Assembly (NCBI GenBank): GCA_004557855.1
Contig: SFFJ01000021.1
Location: forward strand, 1 to 52,448
Reading direction: 5' to 3'
DNA: 52,448 nt
Source: Oscillospiraceae bacterium
GTDB taxonomy: Bacteria > Bacillota > Clostridia > Oscillospirales > Ruminococcaceae
Shown here: piece by piece, positions 45,538-52,448 of the stretch
Layout: the number at the start of each line of letters is the position of its first letter
Numbering within the stretch: the first letter of the stretch is position 1
Program-made: the position numbers and the translations under genes
Notes under the pieces: generated by a model
What the model saw: only the letters and a program-made list of their open reading frames with translations
Told to the model about the DNA's origin: nothing
Database searches by the model: none

Positions 45538-46542
45538 TTATTCCTTTTCGGCGGTTTCGGCAGCCAGCTGGCTTTCCATCTCACCGATGATATTATTCTC
45601 GCAGCAGCTGATGGCCTGCCGGATGGCATTATAGAACGCCTTGGCGTCGCTGCTCCCGTGCGCCTTGATGACCGGCTTTTTGGTGCCCAGCAGCAGCGCC
45701 CCGCCGTACTCGGCCGAATCAAACTTCTTCTTAAAGGCGCCCAGGTCCTTCTTCACTACGGCGGCGGCCAGCTTATTGGGCAGTGATTTCATAAAGATCG
45801 CCTTGATCTCGCTCATAAAGAGCTTCGCCAGCCCCTCGGTGACTTTCAGGATGATATTCCCGGTAAAACCGTCGCAGACCGCCACATCGCAGCCGCCCAG
45901 CGGCACCTCCCGTGCCTCCACATTCCCGATGAAGTTATAGCTTGCCTCCTTCATCAGGCCGTAGGCCTCCACCTGCAGCTCGGTGCCCTTGGTTTCCTCC
46001 GCACCGATGTTCACCAGTCCCACGCGGGGGCTCGGCACACCCAGGATGCGCTTCATATACACCGAGCCCATCAGCCCAAACTGCCGCAGCATTTCGGGGC
46101 GGCAGTCATGGTTGGCGCCGGAATCCAGCAGCATAAAGCAGCCGTTCCGGCAGGGCACCACGGTACCGATGGCCGGGCGCTTCACGCCCTTGATGCGCTT
46201 GACGATGAGGGTCCCCCCCACCACCAGGGCGCCGGTGCTCCCGGCGGAAACAAAGGCCTCGCCTTCCCCGTCCGCCAGCATTTGCAGGCCGCGCGCCATG
46301 CTGCAGTCCTTGTATTGCTTCATAATAGCGGTCGGCTCCGCATCCATGGGGATCACATCGGGGGCCTCGGCGATCCTCATCCCCTCCAGCGAAATCCCCA
46401 GCTCCGCAGCCTTTTCCCGCAGCTTTTCGCCGTCGCCGGTCAGTATGATCTCACACTTCCAGCGGTCGGCCGCCATGCGGCATCCCTGTAATACGGCCTC
46501 CGGGGCGTTATCCCCGCCGTAAGCATCTACGATCACTCTCAT
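45538..46542 (-). CDS. plsX: Phosphate acyltransferase
   Basis: A 334-residue PlsX that converts acyl-ACP to acyl-phosphate for phosphatidic acid synthesis. MRVIVDAYGGDNAPEAVLQG at the N-terminus, AFVSAGSTGALVV, DSGANHDCRPEML, GLVNIGAEETKGTEL and CDGFTGNIILKVTEG are diagnostic. The start ATG overlaps the trmFO stop (ATGA), indicating coupling. It is typical in length. The usual neighbours fabD/fabG/acpP are absent from the window. Confidence 0.96.
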   Translation of the reverse strand: MRVIVDAYGGDNAPEAVLQGCRMAADRWKCEIILTGDGEKLREKAAELGISLEGMRIAEAPDVIPMDAEPTAIMKQYKDCSMARGLQMLADGEGEAFVSAGSTGALVVGGTLIVKRIKGVKRPAIGTVVPCRNGCFMLLDSGANHDCRPEMLRQFGLMGSVYMKRILGVPSPRVGLVNIGAEETKGTELQVEAYGLMKEASYNFIGNVEAREVPLGGCDVAVCDGFTGNIILKVTEGLAKLFMSEIKAIFMKSLPNKLAAAVVKKDLGAFKKKFDSAEYGGALLLGTKKPVIKAHGSSDAKAFYNAIRQAISCCENNIIGEMESQLAAETAEKE

Positions 46543-47855
46543 CGTTCATCCCTCGCTTTCAGGTAATGTTGCATTGCCGCCACAGCCCGGTCGGCCATGG
46601 CCTGATAGCGCTCCTGCTTTCCCTTTACCGGCTCGTCCGGCAGCGGCAGGATTCCCATATTGCTGCCCATCGGCTGGAAATCCTCCACACTTTCATCGCT
46701 GATATACCGGCACAGCGCACCCATCATCGTTTCGGGCGGGGGCAGCAGCAGCGGTTTCCCCTGCAAACGGTCGGCCACGGCGTGCGCCGCCAGTATTCCG
46801 CTTGCAGCGGATTCAATATACCCCTCTACGCCGGTCATCTGCCCGGCAAAGCTCACCCTCGGCTCCTTTTTCAGCCTGAACCAGCCGTCCAGCAGCCGCG
46901 GGGAGTCCAGGAAGGTATTGCGGTGCATCACGCCGTACCGCACAAACTCCGCGTTTTCCAGTCCCGGTATCATCGAAAAGACCCGCTTCTGCTCCGGGAA
47001 CAGCAAATTGGTCTGGAACCCCACGATATTATACATGGTGCCGTCGGCATTTTCCCGCCGCAGCTGGATATTCGCCCACGGGCGGTGGCCGGTGCGGGGG
47101 TCACGCAGTCCCACCGGGCGCAGGGGGCCGTACCGCATGGTATCCGGGCCCCGCTTTGCCAGCACCTCTATGGGCATACAGCCCTCGTACACCTTAAAGT
47201 ATTCCTTTTCGAATTCATGCAGCTCCACGCTTTTTGCATTTACCAGCGCCTCGTAGAACGCCTCATACTCCTCCTTATTGAAGGAGCAGTTGATATAGTC
47301 CGCCTCGCCGCGGTCGTAGCGGGTGGCAAAATACACCCGGTCCATATTGATGGACTCCTTGGTGACGATGGGGGCGGAGGCATCATAAAAGCTCAAATAT
47401 TTTTCGCCGCACAGCCGCCTGATGCTCTCGGAAAGCGCTTCGCTTGTCAGGGGGCCGGTCGCCACAATGACATCCCCCTGCGGCAGCTCGGTCACCTCAC
47501 CGTTCACCACCGTCACATTCGGCAGCGCCCGGATCGACCTTGTCATGGCGTCGCTGAACGCCTCCCGGTCCACCGCCAGGGCCCCGCCGGCGCTCACCGC
47601 CGTTTCCTCGGCGCAGCGCACCACCAATGAGCCCATCGCCTTCATCTCGGCCTTCAGCAGCCCCGCAGCGGAATTGATCCTCATCGCCTTGAGGGAATTG
47701 GAGCAGACCAGCTCGGCAAAACCCGGGTAATGGTGTGCCGGGGAATATTTCTCCGGCTTCATCTCGTGCAGCGTCACCTCGATGCCCCGGTTTGCCAGCG
47801 TCCAGACGGCCTCACAGCCCGCCAGTCCGGCGCCTATCACAGTTACTTTACTCAT
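46539..47855 (-). CDS. trmFO: Methylenetetrahydrofolate-tRNA-(uracil-5-)-methyltransferase
   Basis: A 438-residue FAD/folate enzyme making ribothymidine at position 54 of tRNAs. The N-terminal Rossmann motif is VTVIGAGLAGCEAVW, followed by CSNSLKAMRINSAAGLLK, and GQMTGVEGYIESAASGILA is characteristic. The ATG overlaps the topA stop (TAATG), so it is coupled. It depends on methylene-THF, linking it loosely with folD in the window. Normal length. Confidence 0.96.
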   Translation of the reverse strand: MSKVTVIGAGLAGCEAVWTLANRGIEVTLHEMKPEKYSPAHHYPGFAELVCSNSLKAMRINSAAGLLKAEMKAMGSLVVRCAEETAVSAGGALAVDREAFSDAMTRSIRALPNVTVVNGEVTELPQGDVIVATGPLTSEALSESIRRLCGEKYLSFYDASAPIVTKESINMDRVYFATRYDRGEADYINCSFNKEEYEAFYEALVNAKSVELHEFEKEYFKVYEGCMPIEVLAKRGPDTMRYGPLRPVGLRDPRTGHRPWANIQLRRENADGTMYNIVGFQTNLLFPEQKRVFSMIPGLENAEFVRYGVMHRNTFLDSPRLLDGWFRLKKEPRVSFAGQMTGVEGYIESAASGILAAHAVADRLQGKPLLLPPPETMMGALCRYISDESVEDFQPMGSNMGILPLPDEPVKGKQERYQAMADRAVAAMQHYLKARDER

Positions 47856-49936
47856 TATTTTGCACTCTTCTCGTAGCCACAGCCCTCTTTCAGGCAGTGG
47901 ATCATCTTCATCCGGCCGGTGGTCTTAAACAGGCTGCTGCCGCACCGGGGGCATTTTTCCTCCAGCGGGATATCCCACGTCATAAAGCCGCAGGCGGGGT
48001 TATCCTCGCAGCCGTAGTAGGTGCGCCCCGTCTTGGATTTTTTAGCCAGCACCTTTTTGCCGCAGCGGGGGCAGCTGCCGGGGGTCTCCTGCTGCAGGGT
48101 CTTGGTGTTCTTGCACTCCGGGAAGCCCGGACAGGCCAGGAACTTGCCGTATTTGCCGTGGCGCACCACCATTTTGCGGCCGCACAGCTCGCACACGATG
48201 TCGGTCTCCTCATCGGGGATCTTCATCTTGGTGCCCTCCATGTTCTTTTCGGCGCTTTGCAGCATCTCGGTAAAGTCATCATAGAAGTGGTGCATCATGC
48301 CCACCCACTCGGTCTTGCCTTCCTCTACCTCATCCAGCTCCTTCTCCATTTCGGCGGTGAATTTCACATCCACTATCTTGCCGAACTGCTCCTTCATCAG
48401 GCGGGTCACCGTCTCCCCCACGATGGTGGGCTTCAGCGCCTTGCCCTCCCGTTCCACATAGCCGCGCTGCAGTATGGTGGAAAGGGTGGGTGCGTAGGTG
48501 CTGGGGCGGCCTATGCCGTTCTCCTCCAGCTCCCGGATGAGCGTAGCTTCGGTATAGCGAGGGGGCGGCTGGGTGAAATGCTGACCGGGCTTGAGCTCCT
48601 TCAGGTTCAGCTGCTCGCCCTCCTCCAGCCGGGGCAGATTGGTCCCCTGCTCCTCATCGTTATCCTGCGTTTCGGTGTAAAGTCTGGTATAGCCGTCAAA
48701 CCGCACCGAGAACCCGGAGGCCTTGAAGAGATGCTCCCCGGCGGTGATATCGGCGGAAACGGTATCCTGCACGCAGGCCGCCATCTGGCTGGCGATAAAG
48801 CGCTCCCACACCAGCTTATACAGCTTAAACTGGTCAGCGGAAAGGCTGTCCTTGATCTTCATGGGGGAAAGCTCTATCATGGTCGGGCGGATGGCCTCAT
48901 GGCCGTCCTGCGCATTGGATTTGGAACGGAAGGTACGGGGCTTTGCCAGCGCATAGCTGTCCCCGTAGGTGCGCTTGATATAATCATGGGCTGCAAAAAG
49001 CGCCTCATCGGAAATACGCAGCGAGTCGGTTCTCATATAGGTGATCAAGCCCACGGCGCCCATATCCGGCAGGTTGATGCCCTCGTAAAGCTCCTGCGCC
49101 ACCTTCATGGTGCGCTTTGCCTGGAAGCCGTACCGCCGGGAGGCATCCTGCTGCAGGGTAGAGGTAATAAAGGGCGGCGCCGGATTTTTCTGGCGGGTGC
49201 CCGTCTTTATGCTCTTGATGATAAACGGTTCCTTCTCGGCGGCAGCCTTCAGGGCATTGGCCTGCTCCTCGCTGGTGATCTCACACTTTTTGCCGCCGGT
49301 GCCGTAGTATTTTGCGGTAAAGGGCTTGGTTTTGGCGCCCTGCTTGGCCAGCAGCGCCTCCAGCGTCCAGTATTCCTCCGGTGTAAATGCCCGGATCTCA
49401 TCCTCCCGGTCAACGATGAGCCGCACCGCCACCGACTGCACCCGTCCGGCGGAAAGCCCCTTGCGGATCTTTTTCCACAAAAAGGGGCTGATCTCATACC
49501 CGACGATGCGGTCCAGCACCCGGCGTGCCTGCTGGGCGTCCACCAGCTGCTGGTCGATGCACCGGGGGTGCTCCATCCCGTATTTGATGCCCGACTTGGT
49601 GATCTCGTTAAAGGTCACCCGGTTCTGCTCGGTCTCATCCAGCTTCAGCAGCTGCGCCAGATGCCAGCTGATGGCCTCTCCCTCGCGGTCGGGGTCGGTG
49701 GCAAGATAGACATAGTCGCTCTTTTTGGCTTCATTCCGCAGCTTTTTTATCAGCTCCCCCTTGCCCTTGATATTCTCATAGTTCGGGGCAAAGTCATTCT
49801 TCACATCCACGCTCAGGCGGGAAGCCGGCAGGTCCCGCACATGGCCCATCGAGGCCAGCACCTCATAGTCCGGCCCCAGGTACTTCTGTATGGTATGCGC
49901 CTTGGCCGGGGATTCCACGATCACTAATTTGGACAA
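47855..49936 (-). CDS. topA: DNA topoisomerase I (type IA)
   Basis: A 693-residue topoisomerase that relaxes negatively supercoiled DNA. A Toprim domain begins VIVESPAKAHTIQKYLG with the acidic DPDREGE; the active tyrosine is in GLITYMRTDSLRIS. Three C-terminal zinc ribbons follow (CELCGRKM...CPGFPEC, CPRCGKKV...CEDNPAC, CPRCGSSL...CLKEGC). The start is TTG at 49936 with AGGTGA upstream. A GC-rich branched palindrome fills the gap to dprA. Confidence 0.97.
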   Translation of the reverse strand: MSKLVIVESPAKAHTIQKYLGPDYEVLASMGHVRDLPASRLSVDVKNDFAPNYENIKGKGELIKKLRNEAKKSDYVYLATDPDREGEAISWHLAQLLKLDETEQNRVTFNEITKSGIKYGMEHPRCIDQQLVDAQQARRVLDRIVGYEISPFLWKKIRKGLSAGRVQSVAVRLIVDREDEIRAFTPEEYWTLEALLAKQGAKTKPFTAKYYGTGGKKCEITSEEQANALKAAAEKEPFIIKSIKTGTRQKNPAPPFITSTLQQDASRRYGFQAKRTMKVAQELYEGINLPDMGAVGLITYMRTDSLRISDEALFAAHDYIKRTYGDSYALAKPRTFRSKSNAQDGHEAIRPTMIELSPMKIKDSLSADQFKLYKLVWERFIASQMAACVQDTVSADITAGEHLFKASGFSVRFDGYTRLYTETQDNDEEQGTNLPRLEEGEQLNLKELKPGQHFTQPPPRYTEATLIRELEENGIGRPSTYAPTLSTILQRGYVEREGKALKPTIVGETVTRLMKEQFGKIVDVKFTAEMEKELDEVEEGKTEWVGMMHHFYDDFTEMLQSAEKNMEGTKMKIPDEETDIVCELCGRKMVVRHGKYGKFLACPGFPECKNTKTLQQETPGSCPRCGKKVLAKKSKTGRTYYGCEDNPACGFMTWDIPLEEKCPRCGSSLFKTTGRMKMIHCLKEGCGYEKSAK

Positions 49937-50018
49937 ATCTAATCACCTGTGTTTTCATAATTTTTTCGGAGGCGGCTTCTCTTTTTCGGCCGCCCGACGT
50001 TTCGGGGCAGAGCGTATT

Positions 50019-50202
50019 GCGGGTGCTCCTCCGCTGCGTCGTCACGGGCTTCGCACCTTTCGCATTGCCGCCGTTTGGCGGTACGCAATGCTCTCACGCT
50101 CCGCCGTTCCTCCCTTCCCCATCGAGTCCTTCGACTCGCCGGGGCCATCGGCCGGCCCTTCGCTTCGCACCGGGCGGTCCTCCCCCGCTGTGGAGCACCC
50201 GC
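50019..50202. repeat. Branched palindromic element between dprA and topA
   Basis: GCGGGTGCTCC (50019-50029) pairs perfectly with GGAGCACCCGC (50192-50202). Inside are GCATTGC/GCAATGC with an inner CCGCC/GGCGG stem (50062-50091) and CGAGTC/GACTCG (50123-50138). The interval 49937-50235 holds no gene. It is built like the element at 20351 and shares a 12-base word with the one at 51452. Confidence 0.65.
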
Positions 50203-50235
50203 AGGGGGATCAAAGCTGTACTCTCTTATTCATGC

Positions 50236-51414
50236 TCACCGGCTGAACCGGTGTCCCGCATGGATTTTGATAATACCAAAGATCTCAAGCTGCGTCAAGA
50301 CCGAAAGCACCTCCGGCACCGAAAGCCCCGTCGCCGTCACCACCTCATCAGCGGTCATCGGCTCGCTGTTCAGGGTATTCAGCACCGTGCGCTGGTTTTG
50401 GTTCAGCATCTCCACCATCACATCGTCGTTGCGCTGCGGATAGGGCTTCGCCGGGGCCGCTTTCTTCTTCGGCTTGCCGGGCTGCTTTTCACACAGGGAA
50501 AGCTGCTCGGCCTCCGCCTCTCCGCCTGGGTGCGCCGCATCGTAGTCCCGCAGGTTATATTCCTCCAGAATATCCCCCGCATCCCGTACCATGGTCGCCC
50601 CCTCCCGGATCAGCCAGTTGGGTGCGTCGCTCATGTTGGCATCCACATTGCCGGGCACCGCAAAAACGTCCCGTCCCTCGGTCAGCGCACAGCCCGCCGT
50701 GATCAGCGAACCGCTGCGCCGTTCTCCCTCCACCACCAGTGTGCCGTGGGAAAGCCCCGCTATAATGCGGTTGCGGATGGGAAAATGATAAGCCTGCGGC
50801 TCCATTCCGGGCGGGAACTCGGTGATCACCGCCCCGCCGCTTTGCAGTATCTTCTTTTTCAACTCCCGGTTGACCGCCGGGTAGGTCACATCGATGCCGC
50901 AGCCCTGCACCGCTATGGTGCGGCCGCCGGCCTCCACCGTGGCATCATGGCAGCAGGAATCGATCCCCGCCGCCAGTCCGCTTACCGTTACCACGCCCCG
51001 TGCCGCCAAATCGGCGGAGATCTGCCGGGCGGTACGGCTGCCGTACTCGGTGCAGCGCCGGGTGCCCACCACCGCTATGCACAGGATGTCATCGAGATCG
51101 ATCCAGTTACCGGCCGCATATAATACCGCCGGCGGGCTGTAGATATTCCGCAGCCGCATCGGGTACAGGTCGTCATCCGGGGTCAGTATCCTCACCCGGT
51201 TTCGCTCGCAAAATGCCAGGATCTTTCCCAGATCGGCATCCTTCGCCTTTTGCACCCGCCGCAGCTCGTCCTCCTTCATGCCGTGCTGCCGCAGCCGCCA
51301 GTCCTCGGTATGGAATAACAGGGTGGGCGAGTGCCACTTTTCCAGTGCCTTGGCCGCCATCACCGACCCAAACCCATACGCCAGCTGAAACCGCATCCAG
51401 TCCGTGACCGCCAT
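50236..51414 (-). CDS. dprA: DNA-processing protein DprA/Smf
   Basis: A 392-residue protein that loads RecA on incoming single-stranded DNA during natural transformation and may act in recombination otherwise. The Rossmann-like core has AVVGTRRCTEYGSRTA, VSGLAAGIDSCCH, the RNRIIAGLSHGTLVVEG and SGSLITAGCALTEGRDVFAVPG motifs. A C-terminal winged-helix region (TADEVVTATGLSVPEVLSV) is present. The ATG at 51414 has GGGAGG; the frame upstream of it is repeat sequence. No other competence genes are adjacent. Confidence 0.94.
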   Translation of the reverse strand: MAVTDWMRFQLAYGFGSVMAAKALEKWHSPTLLFHTEDWRLRQHGMKEDELRRVQKAKDADLGKILAFCERNRVRILTPDDDLYPMRLRNIYSPPAVLYAAGNWIDLDDILCIAVVGTRRCTEYGSRTARQISADLAARGVVTVSGLAAGIDSCCHDATVEAGGRTIAVQGCGIDVTYPAVNRELKKKILQSGGAVITEFPPGMEPQAYHFPIRNRIIAGLSHGTLVVEGERRSGSLITAGCALTEGRDVFAVPGNVDANMSDAPNWLIREGATMVRDAGDILEEYNLRDYDAAHPGGEAEAEQLSLCEKQPGKPKKKAAPAKPYPQRNDDVMVEMLNQNQRTVLNTLNSEPMTADEVVTATGLSVPEVLSVLTQLEIFGIIKIHAGHRFSR

Positions 51415-51451
51415 CTCGCCCGCCTCCCTTCGTTTTTCTGCCGCCCATCCC

Positions 51452-51528
51452 GGCGGCACGGCTCCATTCCCCCTCGGGGCGAGCCTTCGCTTCGCTTCGG
51501 CCGCCCTCGTCCATTCCGCCGCGCCGCC
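51452..51528. repeat. GC-rich palindromic element upstream of dprA
   Basis: GGCGGCACGGC (51452-51462) pairs with GCCGCGCCGCC (51518-51528; one G-U). Inside is GGCTC/GAGCC with a CCCC/GGGG centre. The word CCTTCGCTTCGC (51484-51495) recurs at 50157-50168 in the next gap. The interval lies between dprA and the methyltransferase gene and encodes no convincing protein. Confidence 0.5.
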
Positions 51529-51538
51529 TGCTTTCCTT

Positions 51539-52333
51539 TTATCCGGGCAGGTACCCACGCCCGTTCAGCTCCCACATGCACAGCGCCGCCGCAGCCGCCG
51601 CGTTCAGCGACTCCGCCGCCCCCTGCATCGGGATATAGACCTCTCCGTCGCAGGCCGCCATCACCTGCTCGCTCACACCGCTGCCCTCGTTCCCTATAAC
51701 GATCCCGCGGCAGCGCCCCGCCGGCATCCTTTGCAGCGGCAAGGCCTCCGGGGTCAGGGTCGCCGCATAGCAGCGCAGCCCCTGCCCTCTCCATGCGGTG
51801 ATGCTCCCGGCCAGGTCCTCCACCCGCACCGTTTTCTGCCGCCAGCCGCTGCCCATCGTGCTGCGGATGACCTTGGGGGAATACAGGTCGGGACAGTGGG
51901 CGGAAAGCACCACCGCCGTGATCCCCATCGCCTCCGCCGTCCGCAGGATGGTCCCCAGGTTGCCGGGGTCCTGTATTTCATCCAGCAGCAGATAGCTGCC
52001 CGCCTGCATCGTCAGCGGCTCGGCCTTCGGCATCTCCCCCACCGCAAAGATCCCCTGCGGGTGCTCGGTATCGGAGATATAGGCCGCCAGCTCATTCGGG
52101 ATGGAAAAGCAGCGTCCTGCCCTCTCCCGCAGCACCGCCGCTTCGGGGTAGCGCCCGCCGCCGTCATCGCTGATGAACAGCGTCCGCAGCCGGATACCGC
52201 TTTGGGCAGCATCCAGCACCAACCGGGCGCCCTCCAGCACAAAGCATCCCGTTTCCTCCCGCAGCCGTCTGCTGCCGGATAGCTTTCGGTATTCTTTGAT
52301 GAGCGCGTTTTCTCGTGAGGTCAGCCGTTCCAT
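51539..52333 (-). CDS. TrmH/SpoU-family rRNA 2'-O-methyltransferase
   Basis: A 264-residue SPOUT methyltransferase. An N-terminal substrate-binding region (about 1-95, starting LTSRENALIKEYRKLSG and with RCFVLEG-type GCFVLEGARLV) is followed by the knotted catalytic domain with LDEIQDPGNLGTILRTAEA (motif I), GIVIGNEGSGVS (motif II) and PMQGAAESLNAAAAAALCMWE (motif III). It belongs to the TsnR/YsgA-like group; the exact rRNA nucleotide is unknown. GGGAGG precedes ATG 52333. Confidence 0.94.
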   Translation of the reverse strand: MERLTSRENALIKEYRKLSGSRRLREETGCFVLEGARLVLDAAQSGIRLRTLFISDDGGGRYPEAAVLRERAGRCFSIPNELAAYISDTEHPQGIFAVGEMPKAEPLTMQAGSYLLLDEIQDPGNLGTILRTAEAMGITAVVLSAHCPDLYSPKVIRSTMGSGWRQKTVRVEDLAGSITAWRGQGLRCYAATLTPEALPLQRMPAGRCRGIVIGNEGSGVSEQVMAACDGEVYIPMQGAAESLNAAAAAALCMWELNGRGYLPG

Positions 52334-52344
52334 TCTTTTCCTCC

Positions 52345-52448
52345 CTATCTACCTTCGCTTGACAAGAGCACATACGGTTTTTGCGGGCAGAAATGCCGTA
52401 TGGCATTGTGCGGCTCATCGACAGGCGCCAGCCTGCCATCTTCACCGC
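52345..52448 (-). CDS. Partial C-terminus of an upstream gene
   Basis: The window edge cuts a minus-strand frame of 33 codons ending in TAG at 52345-52347, 11 bases before the methyltransferase ATG. It reads PVDEPHNAIRHFCPQKPYVL and has no internal stop. The tight spacing suggests a real gene in the same operon, but the fragment is too short to identify. An alternative frame crosses into the methyltransferase gene and looks like a shadow. Confidence 0.45.
   Translation of the reverse strand, partial: GEDGRLAPVDEPHNAIRHFCPQKPYVLLSSEGR

Noticed and set aside
47735..49927. Plus-strand 730-codon frame opposite topA
   Set aside because: Antisense shadow of TopA; no promoter or ribosome site of its own.
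52164..52445. Minus-strand 93-codon frame overlapping the methyltransferase start
   Set aside because: It would overlap the rRNA methyltransferase by 170 bp in another frame; the shorter frame ending at 52345 leaves room for the methyltransferase ribosome site.

Overview
The window looks like chromosome of a GC-rich, low-oxygen Firmicute of the Clostridia (Oscillospiraceae/Ruminococcaceae-like). The evidence is the gene set (YerC-type TrpR relative, DegV, SSS/NhaC/TrkH transporters, ECF S component, TrmFO, TopA with zinc ribbons), AGGAGG-type ribosome binding sites, sigma-A promoters with 17-bp spacers, and a fully non-mevalonate isoprenoid pathway. Genus and species cannot be read from the sequence. 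Genes lie on both strands but most are on the minus strand. No prophage, CRISPR array or insertion sequence was seen.

Layout. 1-300: promoter and leader of an rRNA-like transcript running off the left edge. 0.3-6 kb (minus): ABC exporter, a large membrane protein of unknown function with DegV, and a uridine-kinase-like P-loop protein. 6-10.4 kb (plus): K+ uptake (TrkH), a NhaC-family Na+/H+ antiporter behind an attenuator-like leader, and a DUF362/ferredoxin protein. 10.4-13.5 kb: MTA/SAH nucleosidase, three tRNAs (Asp-Gly-Cys), a methyltransferase overlapping a YerC regulator, and a thioesterase. 13.5-17.5 kb: a two-component system and a membrane glycosyltransferase. 17.6-20.3 kb: MgtE behind a 26-codon upstream ORF, and a lipoprotein. 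20.3-24.6 kb: a cloverleaf-like palindromic repeat, a B12-riboswitch unit (DUF4430 protein plus ECF S component), idi, uridine phosphorylase and nicotinate phosphoribosyltransferase.

24.6-26.8 kb is a decayed region. It holds an orphan leader/terminator, a frameshifted and truncated MoaB/MogA-type gene, and a SIMIBI GTPase whose coupled downstream partner has lost its 3' end. 26.8-32.5 kb: two membrane-anchored proteins of unknown function, a CorC/CNNM-type transporter, and pnp-rpsO. 32.5-38.7 kb: folD-lgt, a CDF metal exporter, a divergent gene pair whose promoters share one -35 hexamer, tRNA-Pro, and putP. 38.8-44.7 kb: a TetR regulator, then five of the seven MEP pathway genes in one run (dxr-ispF-ispE-ispD-dxs). 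44.8-52.4 kb: rnc, plsX, trmFO, topA, dprA and an SpoU-type rRNA methyltransferase, with GC-rich branched palindromes in several gaps.

How the genes connect: cation homeostasis recurs (TrkH, NhaC, MgtE, CorC, CDF). Isoprenoid precursor supply is covered by the MEP run plus Idi. Nucleotide and NAD salvage is covered by MtnN, Udp and PncB. The observations I would follow first are the mgtE upstream ORF, the shared -35 element, the palindromic repeat family, the B12-controlled DUF4430/ECF pair, and the truncated GTPase module.
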